Positions 49,850 through 59,085 of a DNA stretch of 64,000 bases are shown in pieces. Positions within the stretch are counted from its first letter, which is position 1. Each line of letters begins with the position of its first letter. A program made the position numbers and the translations under genes. The notes under the pieces were generated by a model. The model was not told the origin of the DNA and ran no database searches. It worked only from the letters and a program-made list of their open reading frames with translations. The DNA comes from Burkholderiaceae bacterium 16 (lineage in GTDB: Bacteria > Pseudomonadota > Gammaproteobacteria > Burkholderiales > Burkholderiaceae): the NCBI GenBank assembly GCA_000955785.1, contig JYOD01000006.1, positions 1-64,000 of the forward strand. Reading direction: 5' to 3'.

Positions 49850-50698
49850 TTAGCTAAGTTCGGCAGTAGCAGTCATCGCAAGGGCACCGCCCTCTTGGCG
49901 AATCCACAGTTCAACAGACTTCCCGTCCACGCTTCGCTTCCCGCAGACGTAAAAACGCTGGGGCACGAAGGTGGGGCGAACTCCCTTGAAGGAGAAACTG
50001 CTGACCGTGGCGTCAGGCAAGTTCCTGCGCACCAGGTCAAGGAGCAGCACGGCTAACAACGGGCCGTGGACAATGAGGTCAGGGTAATGCTCGACAGCAG
50101 TCACATACGGGTGGTCGTAGTGAATTCTGTGACCGTTGAAGGTCAGGGCGGAGAATCGGAACAGCAGCGCTGGGTCGGGCACCACTTCGCGAGACCAGTC
50201 TTCGTCGGTACGCGCAGCAACCGGCTCCGGACCCGTCGCATTTGGCGAGGCTTCTTCCCTGTAGACGATGTCGTGCTCTTCAGTCACCGCAAGGCCCTGA
50301 GTCCCGGAATACTGGTGCTCCACGGTAACGAAGGCCAGCGACCCCGTCCGCCCAGTTTTGGCATTCACGTCCAGAATGGTGGACTTCTTCGATACAGTCT
50401 CACCTACGCGGAGGGGCTGATTAAACCGCAACCGTCCGCCGGCCCACATGCGTCGCGGAAGCGGTACCGGCGGCAGGAACCCGCCTCGCTTGGCATGGCC
50501 GTCAACGCCTAGCTCAGACTGCTTGTGCAGCGGCAGAAAGTACAGCCAATGCCAGAGAGGGGCCAGTGCGTCTCCGGAAACCGGTGCCGGGTCTTCACGG
50601 TCCAGGGTTGCGGAGAGCGCCTTGACGGGGAAGGCGGTTATCTCGTCGTGGGACTCGGTTGACTTACCGACCCACTCCTTCAGCTTGACAGTGTCCAT
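49850..50698 (-). CDS. MaoC/FAS1-like dehydratase (itaconyl-CoA or mesaconyl-C4-CoA hydratase candidate)
   Basis: A 282-residue double-hotdog protein with an N-terminal FAS1-like dehydratase domain (PLWHWLYFLPLHKQSELG, GFLPPVPLPRRMWAGG) and a C-terminal MaoC-like half with RFSALTFNGHRIHYDHPY, which holds the hydratase motif including the catalytic His. Size and features match the hydratases that convert itaconyl-CoA or mesaconyl-C4-CoA to citramalyl-CoA. The presence of a CitE-like lyase and class III CoA transferase nearby supports that reaction. The start at MDTVKLKEW was chosen as the family N-terminus, with GAAGAGACG upstream. Confidence 0.85.
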   Translation of the reverse strand: MDTVKLKEWVGKSTESHDEITAFPVKALSATLDREDPAPVSGDALAPLWHWLYFLPLHKQSELGVDGHAKRGGFLPPVPLPRRMWAGGRLRFNQPLRVGETVSKKSTILDVNAKTGRTGSLAFVTVEHQYSGTQGLAVTEEHDIVYREEASPNATGPEPVAARTDEDWSREVVPDPALLFRFSALTFNGHRIHYDHPYVTAVEHYPDLIVHGPLLAVLLLDLVRRNLPDATVSSFSFKGVRPTFVPQRFYVCGKRSVDGKSVELWIRQEGGALAMTATAELS

Positions 50699-50904
50699 GA
50701 ACGTCTCTTCGGTCTGTTGTCCTAGGCCCCCACTATGCACGGCGTACGGGCAACTTCCAATTCGCAAGTTCGGAATGAGCCTTTCGCCTACACAGAAAGC
50801 ATCGAGCGTGCGCTTACCCGAATGCAGCGTTCGGAAGAATCGGATTTACGTAGCGCGAAACAATAGCCAAGATTTGGTAAAACCACCCGATTCAGCAGGC
50901 CCCC

Positions 50905-51519
50905 ATGCGCGTTCAGATTCATTGTCGCTCCCGAGTGGCTCTCCACAGACTCGTACCGGCATTTCCCATGCGGATTACTTCCTGTCACGGCGAGCATGTA
51001 CTAACGCGACGTGGCTTCTCACGCACTCTTCGAGCGGACCGTGCAATCGATATTCCAGCTTTTGAATCAATCGACCTCCAGCTCGGTGGCAGCGTGTTTT
51101 CCGCGTCTAGGTGTTATCTGGAGCTTGCCGATGGAGCCCTAAGCGAAATCGCGTTGGGCCCATCGCTTCCGAACGTCAGTGCTCCTTCCTGGGCACCGCT
51201 CCTGCGGGACATGATTTCAGGAACGGTCTTTCACCATCCACAAGAGGAATGGAATGCACGTACGGTTGCCCATGCACTGAGCACGACACCTGAACGCATC
51301 CGGACTGCACTGTTCACGCAAGGCATGGCCTTCACGCACATCTGCAGAACGCAACGCCTCATGCGCGCACTATTTGAGTCGATACAGTTCAAGCTCTCTG
51401 TCGCGGACCTGCGGGAGAGAGTGGGCTGGGGTAGCAGGGGCGACCTGGAATCTTCGTTCTACGATTGGTTTGGCGTCTCGCTCCAGACGGTCGCACGCCT
51501 TAGAGACGATGGACTGTAG
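50905..51519 (+). CDS. AraC-like helix-turn-helix regulator
   Basis: A protein of about 204 residues whose C-terminal third looks like the tandem AraC helix-turn-helix: TVAHALSTTPERIRTALF, then HICRTQRLMRALFESIQ, VADLRERVGWGSRGDLESSFYDWFG. The N-terminal part is short and without a recognisable effector domain. ATG at 50905 or 50968 could start it. It sits divergent to the hydratase/dehydrogenase operon and directly upstream of the citF-like gene, so it may control either. Confidence 0.65.
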   Translation: MRVQIHCRSRVALHRLVPAFPMRITSCHGEHVLTRRGFSRTLRADRAIDIPAFESIDLQLGGSVFSASRCYLELADGALSEIALGPSLPNVSAPSWAPLLRDMISGTVFHHPQEEWNARTVAHALSTTPERIRTALFTQGMAFTHICRTQRLMRALFESIQFKLSVADLRERVGWGSRGDLESSFYDWFGVSLQTVARLRDDGL

Positions 51520-51545
51520 TTCCTACAATGCAATGCGGAGGACGC

Positions 51546-53088
51546 GTGAAAAACAAGATTGGACGTGATATTCCGGAATGGGCGGGCGGCCAACGCCTGG
51601 TACCTTATGCTGGCATCACCGGTTGCCCCGAGGTGCATCGGCGCGCGGCGCCCAGCCTACGCACATTTCCCCGTGGCACTCCGAAGGTACTGACCTCCTT
51701 GCGTGAAGCCATCGACGCGGCCGGATTACGCGATGGCTCGACCATTTCCTTTCACCATCATCTTCGCAACGGCGATGCTGTTGCCAATGCGGTGTTGCGC
51801 GAGGCCGCAAATCAAGGCTTGCGGGCCCTGACCGTAGCCGCCAGTTCAATATTCCCGGTACATGGCCCGTGGGTGGAACTCATGGAAGCAGGCGTTATTG
51901 GCAGGATTTATACCGCGTATGCGTCAGGTCCCGTCGCCGACGCGGTGGTGCGCGGCGTTCTTGCCGCCCCCATCGTCATGCACACCCATGGAGGGCGCGC
52001 CCGCCTCATAGAGTCAGCCGCGTTAGCTATCGATGCGGCCTTTGTAGCTGCACCTACCGCTGACGCCTATGGAAACATAAATGGCGTGTCCGGCCCCTCA
52101 GCCTGTGGAACGCTCGGCTATGCCGAAGCCGACGTACACTACGCGGCCACGCGTGATTGCGGTTACCGACAACTTAGTTCCCTATCCGGCCTGCCCTATC
52201 GCCATCAGCCAGGACTACATCGACTATGTGGTCCCTGTCCGTTCCATCGGCGATAGCACCAGAATTGTGTCCGGGACGACCCGACCAACTGACGAGCCTG
52301 TGGGCCTGGCCATTGCATCCCTGGCCGCTCGGGTCATCGAAGCGGCGGGCCTCCTTGGCGAGGACTTTGGCTTCCAGACCGGCGCGGGCGGCATCTCTCT
52401 CGCGGTTGCTGCGGCGCTTGGCGAAATCATGGGCCGTCGCGGTGTCAAGGGCAGTTTTGCGGCCGGAGGCATCACCGGCTACCTGGTTGAGATGCTCGAG
52501 CAAGGCCTGTTTCGCAGTCTGCTAGACGTTCAATGCTTCGACCTACGTGCAGTGGAATCCTTCCGGACGAACCCACTACATCAGGCAATGTCTGCATCGA
52601 TGTACGCGAATCCCTGGAATAAGGGAGCTGTTGTCAATCGCCTGAGCGCCATGGTTCTCGGTGCGGCGGAGGTCGACCTTGATTTCAATGTCAACGTGAC
52701 GACCGCCAGCGACGGTCGCATCATTGGCGGGTCCGGCGGTCACAGCGACACAGCAGCCGGTGCCGAACTCGCCATCGTCACAACTCGCTTGAGAGCCGGA
52801 AACGTACCGAAGATTGTGGAGCAGGTACGTACCGTCACCACACCTGGCGCCACCATTGATGTGGTCGTGACGGAGGCGGGCATCGCAGTCAACCCGCTTC
52901 GCCCTGAGATCAAAGAACGACTGATTGCCTCCGGTCTTCCGGTTGTCAGCATCCACGAACTGCAGGAAAAGGCCTGCCGTGGCCTTGAGCACTATCATCA
53001 GCCCGGCACAGCCGACGGCAAGGTCGTTGGAATCGTGGAATATCGTGACGGTACAACTCTAGATGTCATCCGCTCCATTGGAGCCTGA
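51546..53088 (+). pseudogene. citF: citrate lyase alpha-subunit-like CoA transferase, frameshifted
   Basis: The two halves of CitF lie in different frames. The first (from GTG 51546, with GGAGG upstream) runs through FHHHLRNGDAVANAVL and GPSACGTLGYAEADVHYA; the second carries VIAVTDNLVPYPACPI, SQDYIDYVVPVRSIGD, SGGHSDTAAGAELA and KERLIASGLPVVSI to the end. The shift lies near 52140-52155 and looks like one extra or missing base. Otherwise both halves are complete (about 510 residues together) and well conserved, so the damage is recent or a sequencing error. An intact protein would transfer CoA to a citrate-like acid. Confidence 0.8.
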
Positions 53089-53094
53089 CGAGTC

Positions 53095-53125
53095 GAAGGC
53101 GGCGGCACACTGTGCCGCCGCCTTC
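53095..53125. terminator. perfect 15-bp stem-loop between convergent citF-like and pyc genes
   Basis: GAAGGCGGCGGCACA and its exact reverse complement are separated by one base, giving a very stable GC-rich hairpin seven bases after the citF-like stop and 16 before the pyc stop. A bidirectional terminator is the natural reading. Confidence 0.85.
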
Positions 53126-53141
53126 ATCAGCCTGGAATGTC

Positions 53142-56100
53142 TTACTGCAACTCAATCAGTAGCTGGCCCGCGCGAACCTGAGCGCCTGGTTGCACGAGAA
53201 GCTCCTTCACCGTACCACTGGCTTCGGCCACGACGCTTGTCTCCATCTTCATCGCCTCAATGGCAGCCACGGTTTCACCCTTGGCGACAACTTGCCCAAC
53301 CCTGACGCTGACAGTTATCACGGCGCCTTGCATTGGCGAGCCAACCAGCATTGGATTGCCGGCGGTGGCCATTCTTGCCCCCGCGGCAAGCTTCCCAGCT
53401 TCTCGCTTGCCGGCGCGAACCGGGCGCGGCTGACCATTGACATCAAAGAACAAGCGCACGCCGCCCTCCCCGTCCGGCTCGGCTTGGGCGTTCAAGCCCA
53501 CGAACAGCGTCTTACCCCGCTCCAGGTTCACCGCAATTTCGTTACCGGGAGTGAGCCCGTAGAAGAAGACGGGGGTGGGAAGGATGGAAACGTCATCGTA
53601 CTGTTCCCGATGCGCACAGAAGTCCTTGAAGACCTTGGGATACATGAGGTACGAGGCGAGGTCGTTGTCGGAAACCGGCTGACCAATCTCTCGTTCCGCC
53701 TGGCTGCGCGCCGCTTCCAAGTCCACCAGCGGAATATGAGCGCCGGCGCGACCGACGATTGGCTTGGCACCCCGCAGGAGCTTTTGCTGCAGAGCCGAAG
53801 GGAAGCCGTCGGCTGGGTACCCCATCTCTCCACGGAACATTGAGACGACCGAGTCCGGCACCGATACTTCCTTCGCGGGGTCCAGGATATCGCCAGTGGA
53901 CAGCTTGTTTGCGACCATGTGAAGCGCCATGTCGCCAACGACTTTCGAAGATGGCGTGACTTTAACGATATCCCCAAACATGACGTTGACATCGGCATAA
54001 GCCTGCGCGACCTCTGGCCATTGCGCCTCCAGTCCCAGCGACCGAGCCTGCTCCCGCAGGTTTGTATACTGACCACCGGGCATCTCGTGACGGTAGACAT
54101 CCGAGGTGCCCGCCCGCATCGCCGCCTCGAAGGGCTCGTAGTTCTTGCGGACCGATTCCCAGTATGTGCAGAAGGGTTGCAGGTCACGATAGCCTACTGC
54201 CGGCTTGCGCGCGTCATGCTCAAGGGCTGCGCAAATGGCACCCAGGCTTGGCTGGGACGTCAGCCCGCTCATGGAATCCATGGCGCCGTCGACTGCATCC
54301 ACCCCCGCCTCCACGGCCGCCAGCACCGACGCCACGGATGCGCCGCTCGTATCGTGAGTGTGGACGTGAATGGGAATACCCACTTCCTCCTTCAAGGCCT
54401 TCACCAGGGCGAATGCGGCCTGCGGCCTGCAAACACCTGCCATATCCTTGACTCCAAGAATATGTGCGCCGGCCTTTTCCAACGACTTTGCAATGTCAAC
54501 GTAGTAGCGAATATTGTATTTGTCTCGCGAACTGTCAAACAGATCGCCGGTGTAGCAGATTGTGCCTTCGCAAAGCGCCCCGGACTCGATGACCGCATCC
54601 ATGGCCACTCGCATGTTTTCGACCCAGTTGAACGAATCAAAAACCCGGAAAAGGTCAATGCCTTCCGCAGCAGCGCGTTTGACGAAGTGCTGCACCACGT
54701 TGTCCGCGTAATTCGTGTACCCAACTGCATTGGAGCCGCGCAGCAGCATCTGGAACAGGATATTGGGGACGGCGGCGCGTAGTGCCCCAAGGCGCTGCCA
54801 CGGGTCTTCGCGTAGGAACCGCATCGCTACGTCGAACGTAGCGCCACCCCAGCATTCCATTGAGAAGAGCCCCGAAAGCTGGCGCGCGTAGTAGGGCGCG
54901 ATGGCGGTCATGTCTTGCGTGCGCAGTCGCGTTGCCAGCAGCGACTGGTGAGCATCGCGCATGGTAGTGTCGGTAAGCAAGACGGCCGAACTGTCCTTCA
55001 TCCATTCGGTGAAGGCTTTGGGTCCAAGCCTGGACAGTAGTGCCCGACTTCCCTCCGGAATCTCATCGCAAACTGTCTTCGAAGGGAGCGGGTGCGACAG
55101 GATGATGGACTTGGGAACGAGGCGGCCCTTGACATCGGGATTTCCATTGACATTGACGTCGGCGATGAAGTTCAAAAGCTTCGTCGCCCGGTCTCGGCGC
55201 TGCCGGAAACTGAACAGCTCCGGGGTATTGTCAATGAACCGGGTGGTGCAGCGCCCCGAACGAAACGCCTCATGTTCGATAACGTTTCCTAGGAACGCTA
55301 GGTTGGTCGCCACGCCCCGGACCCGGAACTCTCGCAGTGCCCGACTCATGCGCTCGTTGGCCTCATCGGCATCCCGACCTTTGCACGTCACCTTGACAAG
55401 CAGGGAATCATAGTAGGGGGTGACAACGGCACCCGTGTATGCAGTACCCGCATCCAGACGGATGCCAAAGCCTGCAGCACTTCTATACGCAGTGACCTTG
55501 CCGTGGTCAGGTGCGAATCCATTCTCCGGGTCTTCGGTGGTAACGCGGCATTGGACAGCATGTCCGCGCAGCTTGATGCCGTCCTGGTCTGGCACCCCCG
55601 ACGAAGCGTCACCAATGCTCGCCCCTTCGGTGATGCGAATTTGAGCCTTCACGATATCGACACCCGTCACTTCCTCGGTAACGGTGTGTTCGACTTGCAC
55701 CCGGGGATTTACCTCGATGAAGTAGAACTCTTCGGTGTCAGCATCCATCAGGAACTCCACCGTGCCGGCATGCGTATACGACACCGCATTCGCAAGCTTC
55801 AACGCCTCGCCGCACAAGGCATGTCGCTTGGCGTCATCCAGGTAGGGAGCGGGTGCCCGCTCCACCACCTTCTGATTTCGACGTTGCACCGAACAATCAC
55901 GCTCGAACAAATGAACGATGTTGCCGTGGGTGTCGCCGAGAATCTGGACCTCCACATGCTTTGCTCTCAAGATGAACTTCTCGAGGTAGACCTCGTCGTT
56001 GCCAAAGGCCGCCTTCGCTTCGCGACGGGCCGCTGCGATGGCGTCAGCCAGGTCCCCCTCCTGCTGAATCGCCCGCATCCCGCGGCCGCCTCCGCCCCAG

Positions 56101-56588
56101 CTAGCCTTCAGCATCAGAGGGTAGCCGATGGCCGCCGCCAGCTTCCCGGCTTCCTCAATGTCATCTGGCAGAGCATTCGTCGCAGGAACCACCGGTACAC
56201 CCACGCGCTCGGCCAGCGCCCTTGCAGCCACTTTGTTGCCAAGCTCCCGCATCACCTTTGGCTTCGGGCCAATGAAAGCGATGCCTTCTTGCGCGCAACG
56301 CTCGGCAAACTCCGGATTCTCGGACAGGAATCCATAGCCCGGGTGGATGGCATCTACGCCGGCTTCCCTCGCCACCCTCAGGATGTCATCTATATCGAGG
56401 TAAGCATCAACGGGCTTCTTCCCCTCGCCAACGAGGTAGCTCTCGTCCGCCTTGAAGCGATGCTGTGCGAACCGGTCCTGGTACGAGTAGATGGCTACGG
56501 TACGGATACCCAGTTCACTGGCGGCGCGCATCACGCGGATGGCGATTTCGCTCCTGTTTGCGACTAGGAGACTGCAGATTTTCTTCAT
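53142..56588 (-). CDS. pyc: pyruvate carboxylase
   Basis: A 1148-residue single-chain pyruvate carboxylase that makes oxaloacetate from pyruvate, ATP and bicarbonate. The biotin carboxylase domain (about 1-460) has LLVANRSEIAIRVMR and KASWGGGGRGMRAIQ; the carboxyltransferase domain (about 540-850) has LLTDTTMRDAHQSLLATR and MECWGGATFDVAMRF; a PYC_OADA region follows, and the biotinyl domain has EAMKMETS with the biotin Lys at about 1114. The start at MKKICSLLV is at the family N-terminus, though no strong ribosome-binding site is seen. It follows the CitE-like gene by 43 bp, suggesting that pyruvate released by that lyase is carboxylated. Confidence 0.96.
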   Translation of the reverse strand: MKKICSLLVANRSEIAIRVMRAASELGIRTVAIYSYQDRFAQHRFKADESYLVGEGKKPVDAYLDIDDILRVAREAGVDAIHPGYGFLSENPEFAERCAQEGIAFIGPKPKVMRELGNKVAARALAERVGVPVVPATNALPDDIEEAGKLAAAIGYPLMLKASWGGGGRGMRAIQQEGDLADAIAAARREAKAAFGNDEVYLEKFILRAKHVEVQILGDTHGNIVHLFERDCSVQRRNQKVVERAPAPYLDDAKRHALCGEALKLANAVSYTHAGTVEFLMDADTEEFYFIEVNPRVQVEHTVTEEVTGVDIVKAQIRITEGASIGDASSGVPDQDGIKLRGHAVQCRVTTEDPENGFAPDHGKVTAYRSAAGFGIRLDAGTAYTGAVVTPYYDSLLVKVTCKGRDADEANERMSRALREFRVRGVATNLAFLGNVIEHEAFRSGRCTTRFIDNTPELFSFRQRRDRATKLLNFIADVNVNGNPDVKGRLVPKSIILSHPLPSKTVCDEIPEGSRALLSRLGPKAFTEWMKDSSAVLLTDTTMRDAHQSLLATRLRTQDMTAIAPYYARQLSGLFSMECWGGATFDVAMRFLREDPWQRLGALRAAVPNILFQMLLRGSNAVGYTNYADNVVQHFVKRAAAEGIDLFRVFDSFNWVENMRVAMDAVIESGALCEGTICYTGDLFDSSRDKYNIRYYVDIAKSLEKAGAHILGVKDMAGVCRPQAAFALVKALKEEVGIPIHVHTHDTSGASVASVLAAVEAGVDAVDGAMDSMSGLTSQPSLGAICAALEHDARKPAVGYRDLQPFCTYWESVRKNYEPFEAAMRAGTSDVYRHEMPGGQYTNLREQARSLGLEAQWPEVAQAYADVNVMFGDIVKVTPSSKVVGDMALHMVANKLSTGDILDPAKEVSVPDSVVSMFRGEMGYPADGFPSALQQKLLRGAKPIVGRAGAHIPLVDLEAARSQAEREIGQPVSDNDLASYLMYPKVFKDFCAHREQYDDVSILPTPVFFYGLTPGNEIAVNLERGKTLFVGLNAQAEPDGEGGVRLFFDVNGQPRPVRAGKREAGKLAAGARMATAGNPMLVGSPMQGAVITVSVRVGQVVAKGETVAAIEAMKMETSVVAEASGTVKELLVQPGAQVRAGQLLIELQ

Positions 56589-56631
56589 CGTGGGGCCACT
56601 TCGTAGTTGAGAATGTTGCGCGTGCATGCTT

Positions 56632-57450
56632 TCAATCTGGCTGCAGACCGGCCTGCCTTAGCAGGTCCACCGCGCGCGCAATGACCGGTGCATCCACCAT
56701 CTCTCCGTCGAGTTGGAAGGCGCCGGGACTGGTCTTGGCTTGCTCAACGACCTTCTTCGCCCAGGCAAGCTGAGTTTCGGTGGCCCGATAGGCGCCATTC
56801 ACCCCGGAGACCTGTGCTGGATGAATGCAGAGCTTTGCCCCGAATCCCAGCCTCCGACCGCGCTCACTCGCCCTGTGAAGTTCATCCACATCGGAAATGG
56901 ATACCGTCACCCCATCCACTGGCGAAGCAATTCCCGCAACCCGTGACGCCAAGACGAGCATTGAACGAAAGAAGAGCAACTCCTGGTCGTCTCCCTCGAT
57001 GCCGAGCTCAGTCCGGAAATCCACAGTACCAAATACAAGGCGCTCTACTCCGGGTGCAGCAGCAATTTCGCTGACGTTGGCCATGCCTTTGGCGGTTTCG
57101 ATAAGCGGAAGAACCTTGACCTCCGGAGGAAGATGCTTCACCACCAGAGCAATATCCGCTGCGCTTTCTGCCTTCGGCAGAATCACTCCACGGACACCGT
57201 CCTTGCGACACACTCGGATGTCATCCTCGAACCATTGCGTCTGCGTCGCGTTGATTCGCACCATTCCAGAGCCGCCAGTTGCCAGGTAGTCCACCAAGAG
57301 GTGCCGGGCTCGGTCCTTATCGTCAGTAGAAACGGCATCCTCAAGGTCAAGAATGACCACGTCGGCGCCGCAGGCGTGGGCTTTGGCAAAGCGCTCGGGG
57401 CGATTGGCCGGCACAAAGAGATAGGAACGAGCAGAGTTGTTGGTTGCCAT
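56632..57450 (-). CDS. CitE-like HpcH/HpaI-family lyase (citramalyl-CoA lyase candidate)
   Basis: A 272-residue TIM-barrel lyase of the CitE/citramalyl-CoA/malyl-CoA group. Conserved stretches: SYLFVPANRPERFAKA, ILDLEDAVSTDDKDRAR, MVRINATQTQWFEDD, VILPKAESAADI and VLPLIETAKGMANV (Mg-binding Glu). Without citrate lyase gamma and beta partners it should act on a CoA thioester, splitting citramalyl-CoA to acetyl-CoA and pyruvate or a related reaction. It lies between the class III CoA transferase and the pyruvate carboxylase genes on the same strand. Confidence 0.9.
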   Translation of the reverse strand: MATNNSARSYLFVPANRPERFAKAHACGADVVILDLEDAVSTDDKDRARHLLVDYLATGGSGMVRINATQTQWFEDDIRVCRKDGVRGVILPKAESAADIALVVKHLPPEVKVLPLIETAKGMANVSEIAAAPGVERLVFGTVDFRTELGIEGDDQELLFFRSMLVLASRVAGIASPVDGVTVSISDVDELHRASERGRRLGFGAKLCIHPAQVSGVNGAYRATETQLAWAKKVVEQAKTSPGAFQLDGEMVDAPVIARAVDLLRQAGLQPD

Positions 57451-57560
57451 TTGGTCAGATTCTGGTGAGCAAGCGCGCATGCCCCCTCTCGCCCACGAAC
57501 GAGGCGTGAAGAGGCAGCGCGAATTGAGGGAGCCGCGTCAGTCTACGGTAGAGCGTGACG

Positions 57561-58739
57561 TTAGATTGCGCCTTCGGTGCTCAAGCGGGAGACGTCATCA
57601 CTGGTGTAGCCGAGTTCACGAAGAATGCTCTCGCTGTGCTGGCCAAGCGCGGGGATTGCATCCATCCGTGGTTCGAACGACTGTGGCATCCCAGGAGGAA
57701 GCAATGCCGGGATGACCCCCACTGGTGATTGGACCGAAGTCCAGCGCTCCCGCGCCTTGAGTTGCGGATGATTCCAGACATCCCGCATATCATTCATGCG
57801 TGCGTTAGCAATCTGCGCGTGCTCCAGGCGCTCCACTACTGCATCAATAGTCAGCGAGGAAAATGCATTGGTGATGATTTCCGTCAGCTCCACCCGGCCC
57901 TTGGCACGCAGCGAATTCGAGACAAACCGCTCGTCCGTGGCAAGTTCCGGCCGCTCCAGGACAACCCGGCAGAAGGCATCCCATTCGCGTTCATTCTGAA
58001 GCCCCAGAATGATGGTCTTCCCGTCACCGGCCGTGAACGGGCCGTAAGGAAAGATGGTTGCATGCGATGCGCCGGCCCTCGGAGGCGGCGTGGCACCGTC
58101 AAAAGCGTAATAGAGTGGATAGCTCATCCATTCAACCATGCTCTCCAACATCGATACGTCAATATGCGCCCCCTTACCGGTCTTCCCGCGCTGCAACAGC
58201 GCGGCCAGGATGTTGGTGTACGCGTACATGCCTGCTGCGATGTCGGCAATGGAGCAACCCGCTTTCGAAGGGCTCTCCGGCGTGCCGGTGATAGAAACGA
58301 ATCCCGACTCCGCCTGGATAAGCAGGTCATAGGCCTTCTTGTCCCGGTAGGGGCCATCATTGCCATAGCCGGAAATGTCGCAGACGATGATGCCCGGGTA
58401 GCGCTGGGAAAGCGCCTGGTACGAAAGGCCGAGGCGGTCGGCAGCGCCCGGGGCGAGGTTCTGCACAAGCACATCCGCTTTATCGAGGATTTTCTGAAGG
58501 ATGGCAGGCGCTTCGCGGTGCTTGAGGTCCAGAGCAAGACTCTCCTTGGAGCGATTCGTCCACGCGAAATGTGACGACATGCCATCCACGCGCTCGTCAT
58601 AGCCCCGGGCGAAATCGCCAACCTTGGGTCGCTCAACCTTGATGACCCGGGCACCTAAGTCGGCCAACTGACGGGTGCAAAAGGGCGCAGCGATTGCATG
58701 TTCTAGAGATACAACGGTGATGCCATCAAGGGGACGCAT
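57561..58739 (-). CDS. class III CoA transferase (CaiB/BaiF family; itaconate CoA-transferase candidate)
   Basis: A 392-residue family III transferase: N-terminal ITVVSLEHAIAAPFCTRQL and ADLGARVIKVERP, the ISGYGNDGPYRDKKAYDLL segment with the catalytic Asp138, and GMYAYTNILAALLQR. It moves CoA from a donor such as succinyl-CoA to a carboxylic acid. In the P. aeruginosa itaconate pathway the same family (Ict) starts the route, which is the basis for the candidate name. It is the first gene of the minus-strand operon, divergent from the LysR gene. Confidence 0.92.
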   Translation of the reverse strand: MRPLDGITVVSLEHAIAAPFCTRQLADLGARVIKVERPKVGDFARGYDERVDGMSSHFAWTNRSKESLALDLKHREAPAILQKILDKADVLVQNLAPGAADRLGLSYQALSQRYPGIIVCDISGYGNDGPYRDKKAYDLLIQAESGFVSITGTPESPSKAGCSIADIAAGMYAYTNILAALLQRGKTGKGAHIDVSMLESMVEWMSYPLYYAFDGATPPPRAGASHATIFPYGPFTAGDGKTIILGLQNEREWDAFCRVVLERPELATDERFVSNSLRAKGRVELTEIITNAFSSLTIDAVVERLEHAQIANARMNDMRDVWNHPQLKARERWTSVQSPVGVIPALLPPGMPQSFEPRMDAIPALGQHSESILRELGYTSDDVSRLSTEGAI

Positions 58740-58878
58740 AGCAGCCTTAGTAAGAAAGTACCTCGCCTGACCTACCGCAGCAGGAACGGGCGAACGAATT
58801 TGGTACGCGGCAGCTGCTCCTTACAGTAGAAGTCGCCACGCGATGCCAGCGCATCCTGCTTTACCGCCAGGTATCGAC

Positions 58879-58898
58879 TGCATCTCGTAAGAGATGCA
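58879..58898. promoter_or_regulatory. perfect inverted repeat between the CoA-transferase and lysR genes
   Basis: TGCATCTC and its exact reverse complement flank GTAA. The site lies in the 346-bp divergent region, 140 bases from the CoA-transferase start and 190 from the LysR start. Position and symmetry suit a LysR-type recognition site; this is inferred, not shown. No gene is supported in the rest of the region. Confidence 0.6.
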
Positions 58899-59085
58899 TT
58901 TCTGCGCTTGGAGGCTAGTCTCGCAGCGCGGAGCCCTGCGGTAAATCTCGAATTCTCGAACCGCTCATTCGCCTCCACCGAAAGCAGAGCTTGATAGAGC
59001 TACCATGTAAGCCCTGCGGGCATTCCTCAGACAAAGTTTGCGACAAAAGTGACGCCTTGGTACAGTTATGCTGAAGGAGTACCTC

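Noticed and set aside
50837..50893. GAATCGG and CCGATTC complementary segments before the AraC-like gene
   Set aside because: Only seven bases each and 43 bases apart; too weak to call an operator.
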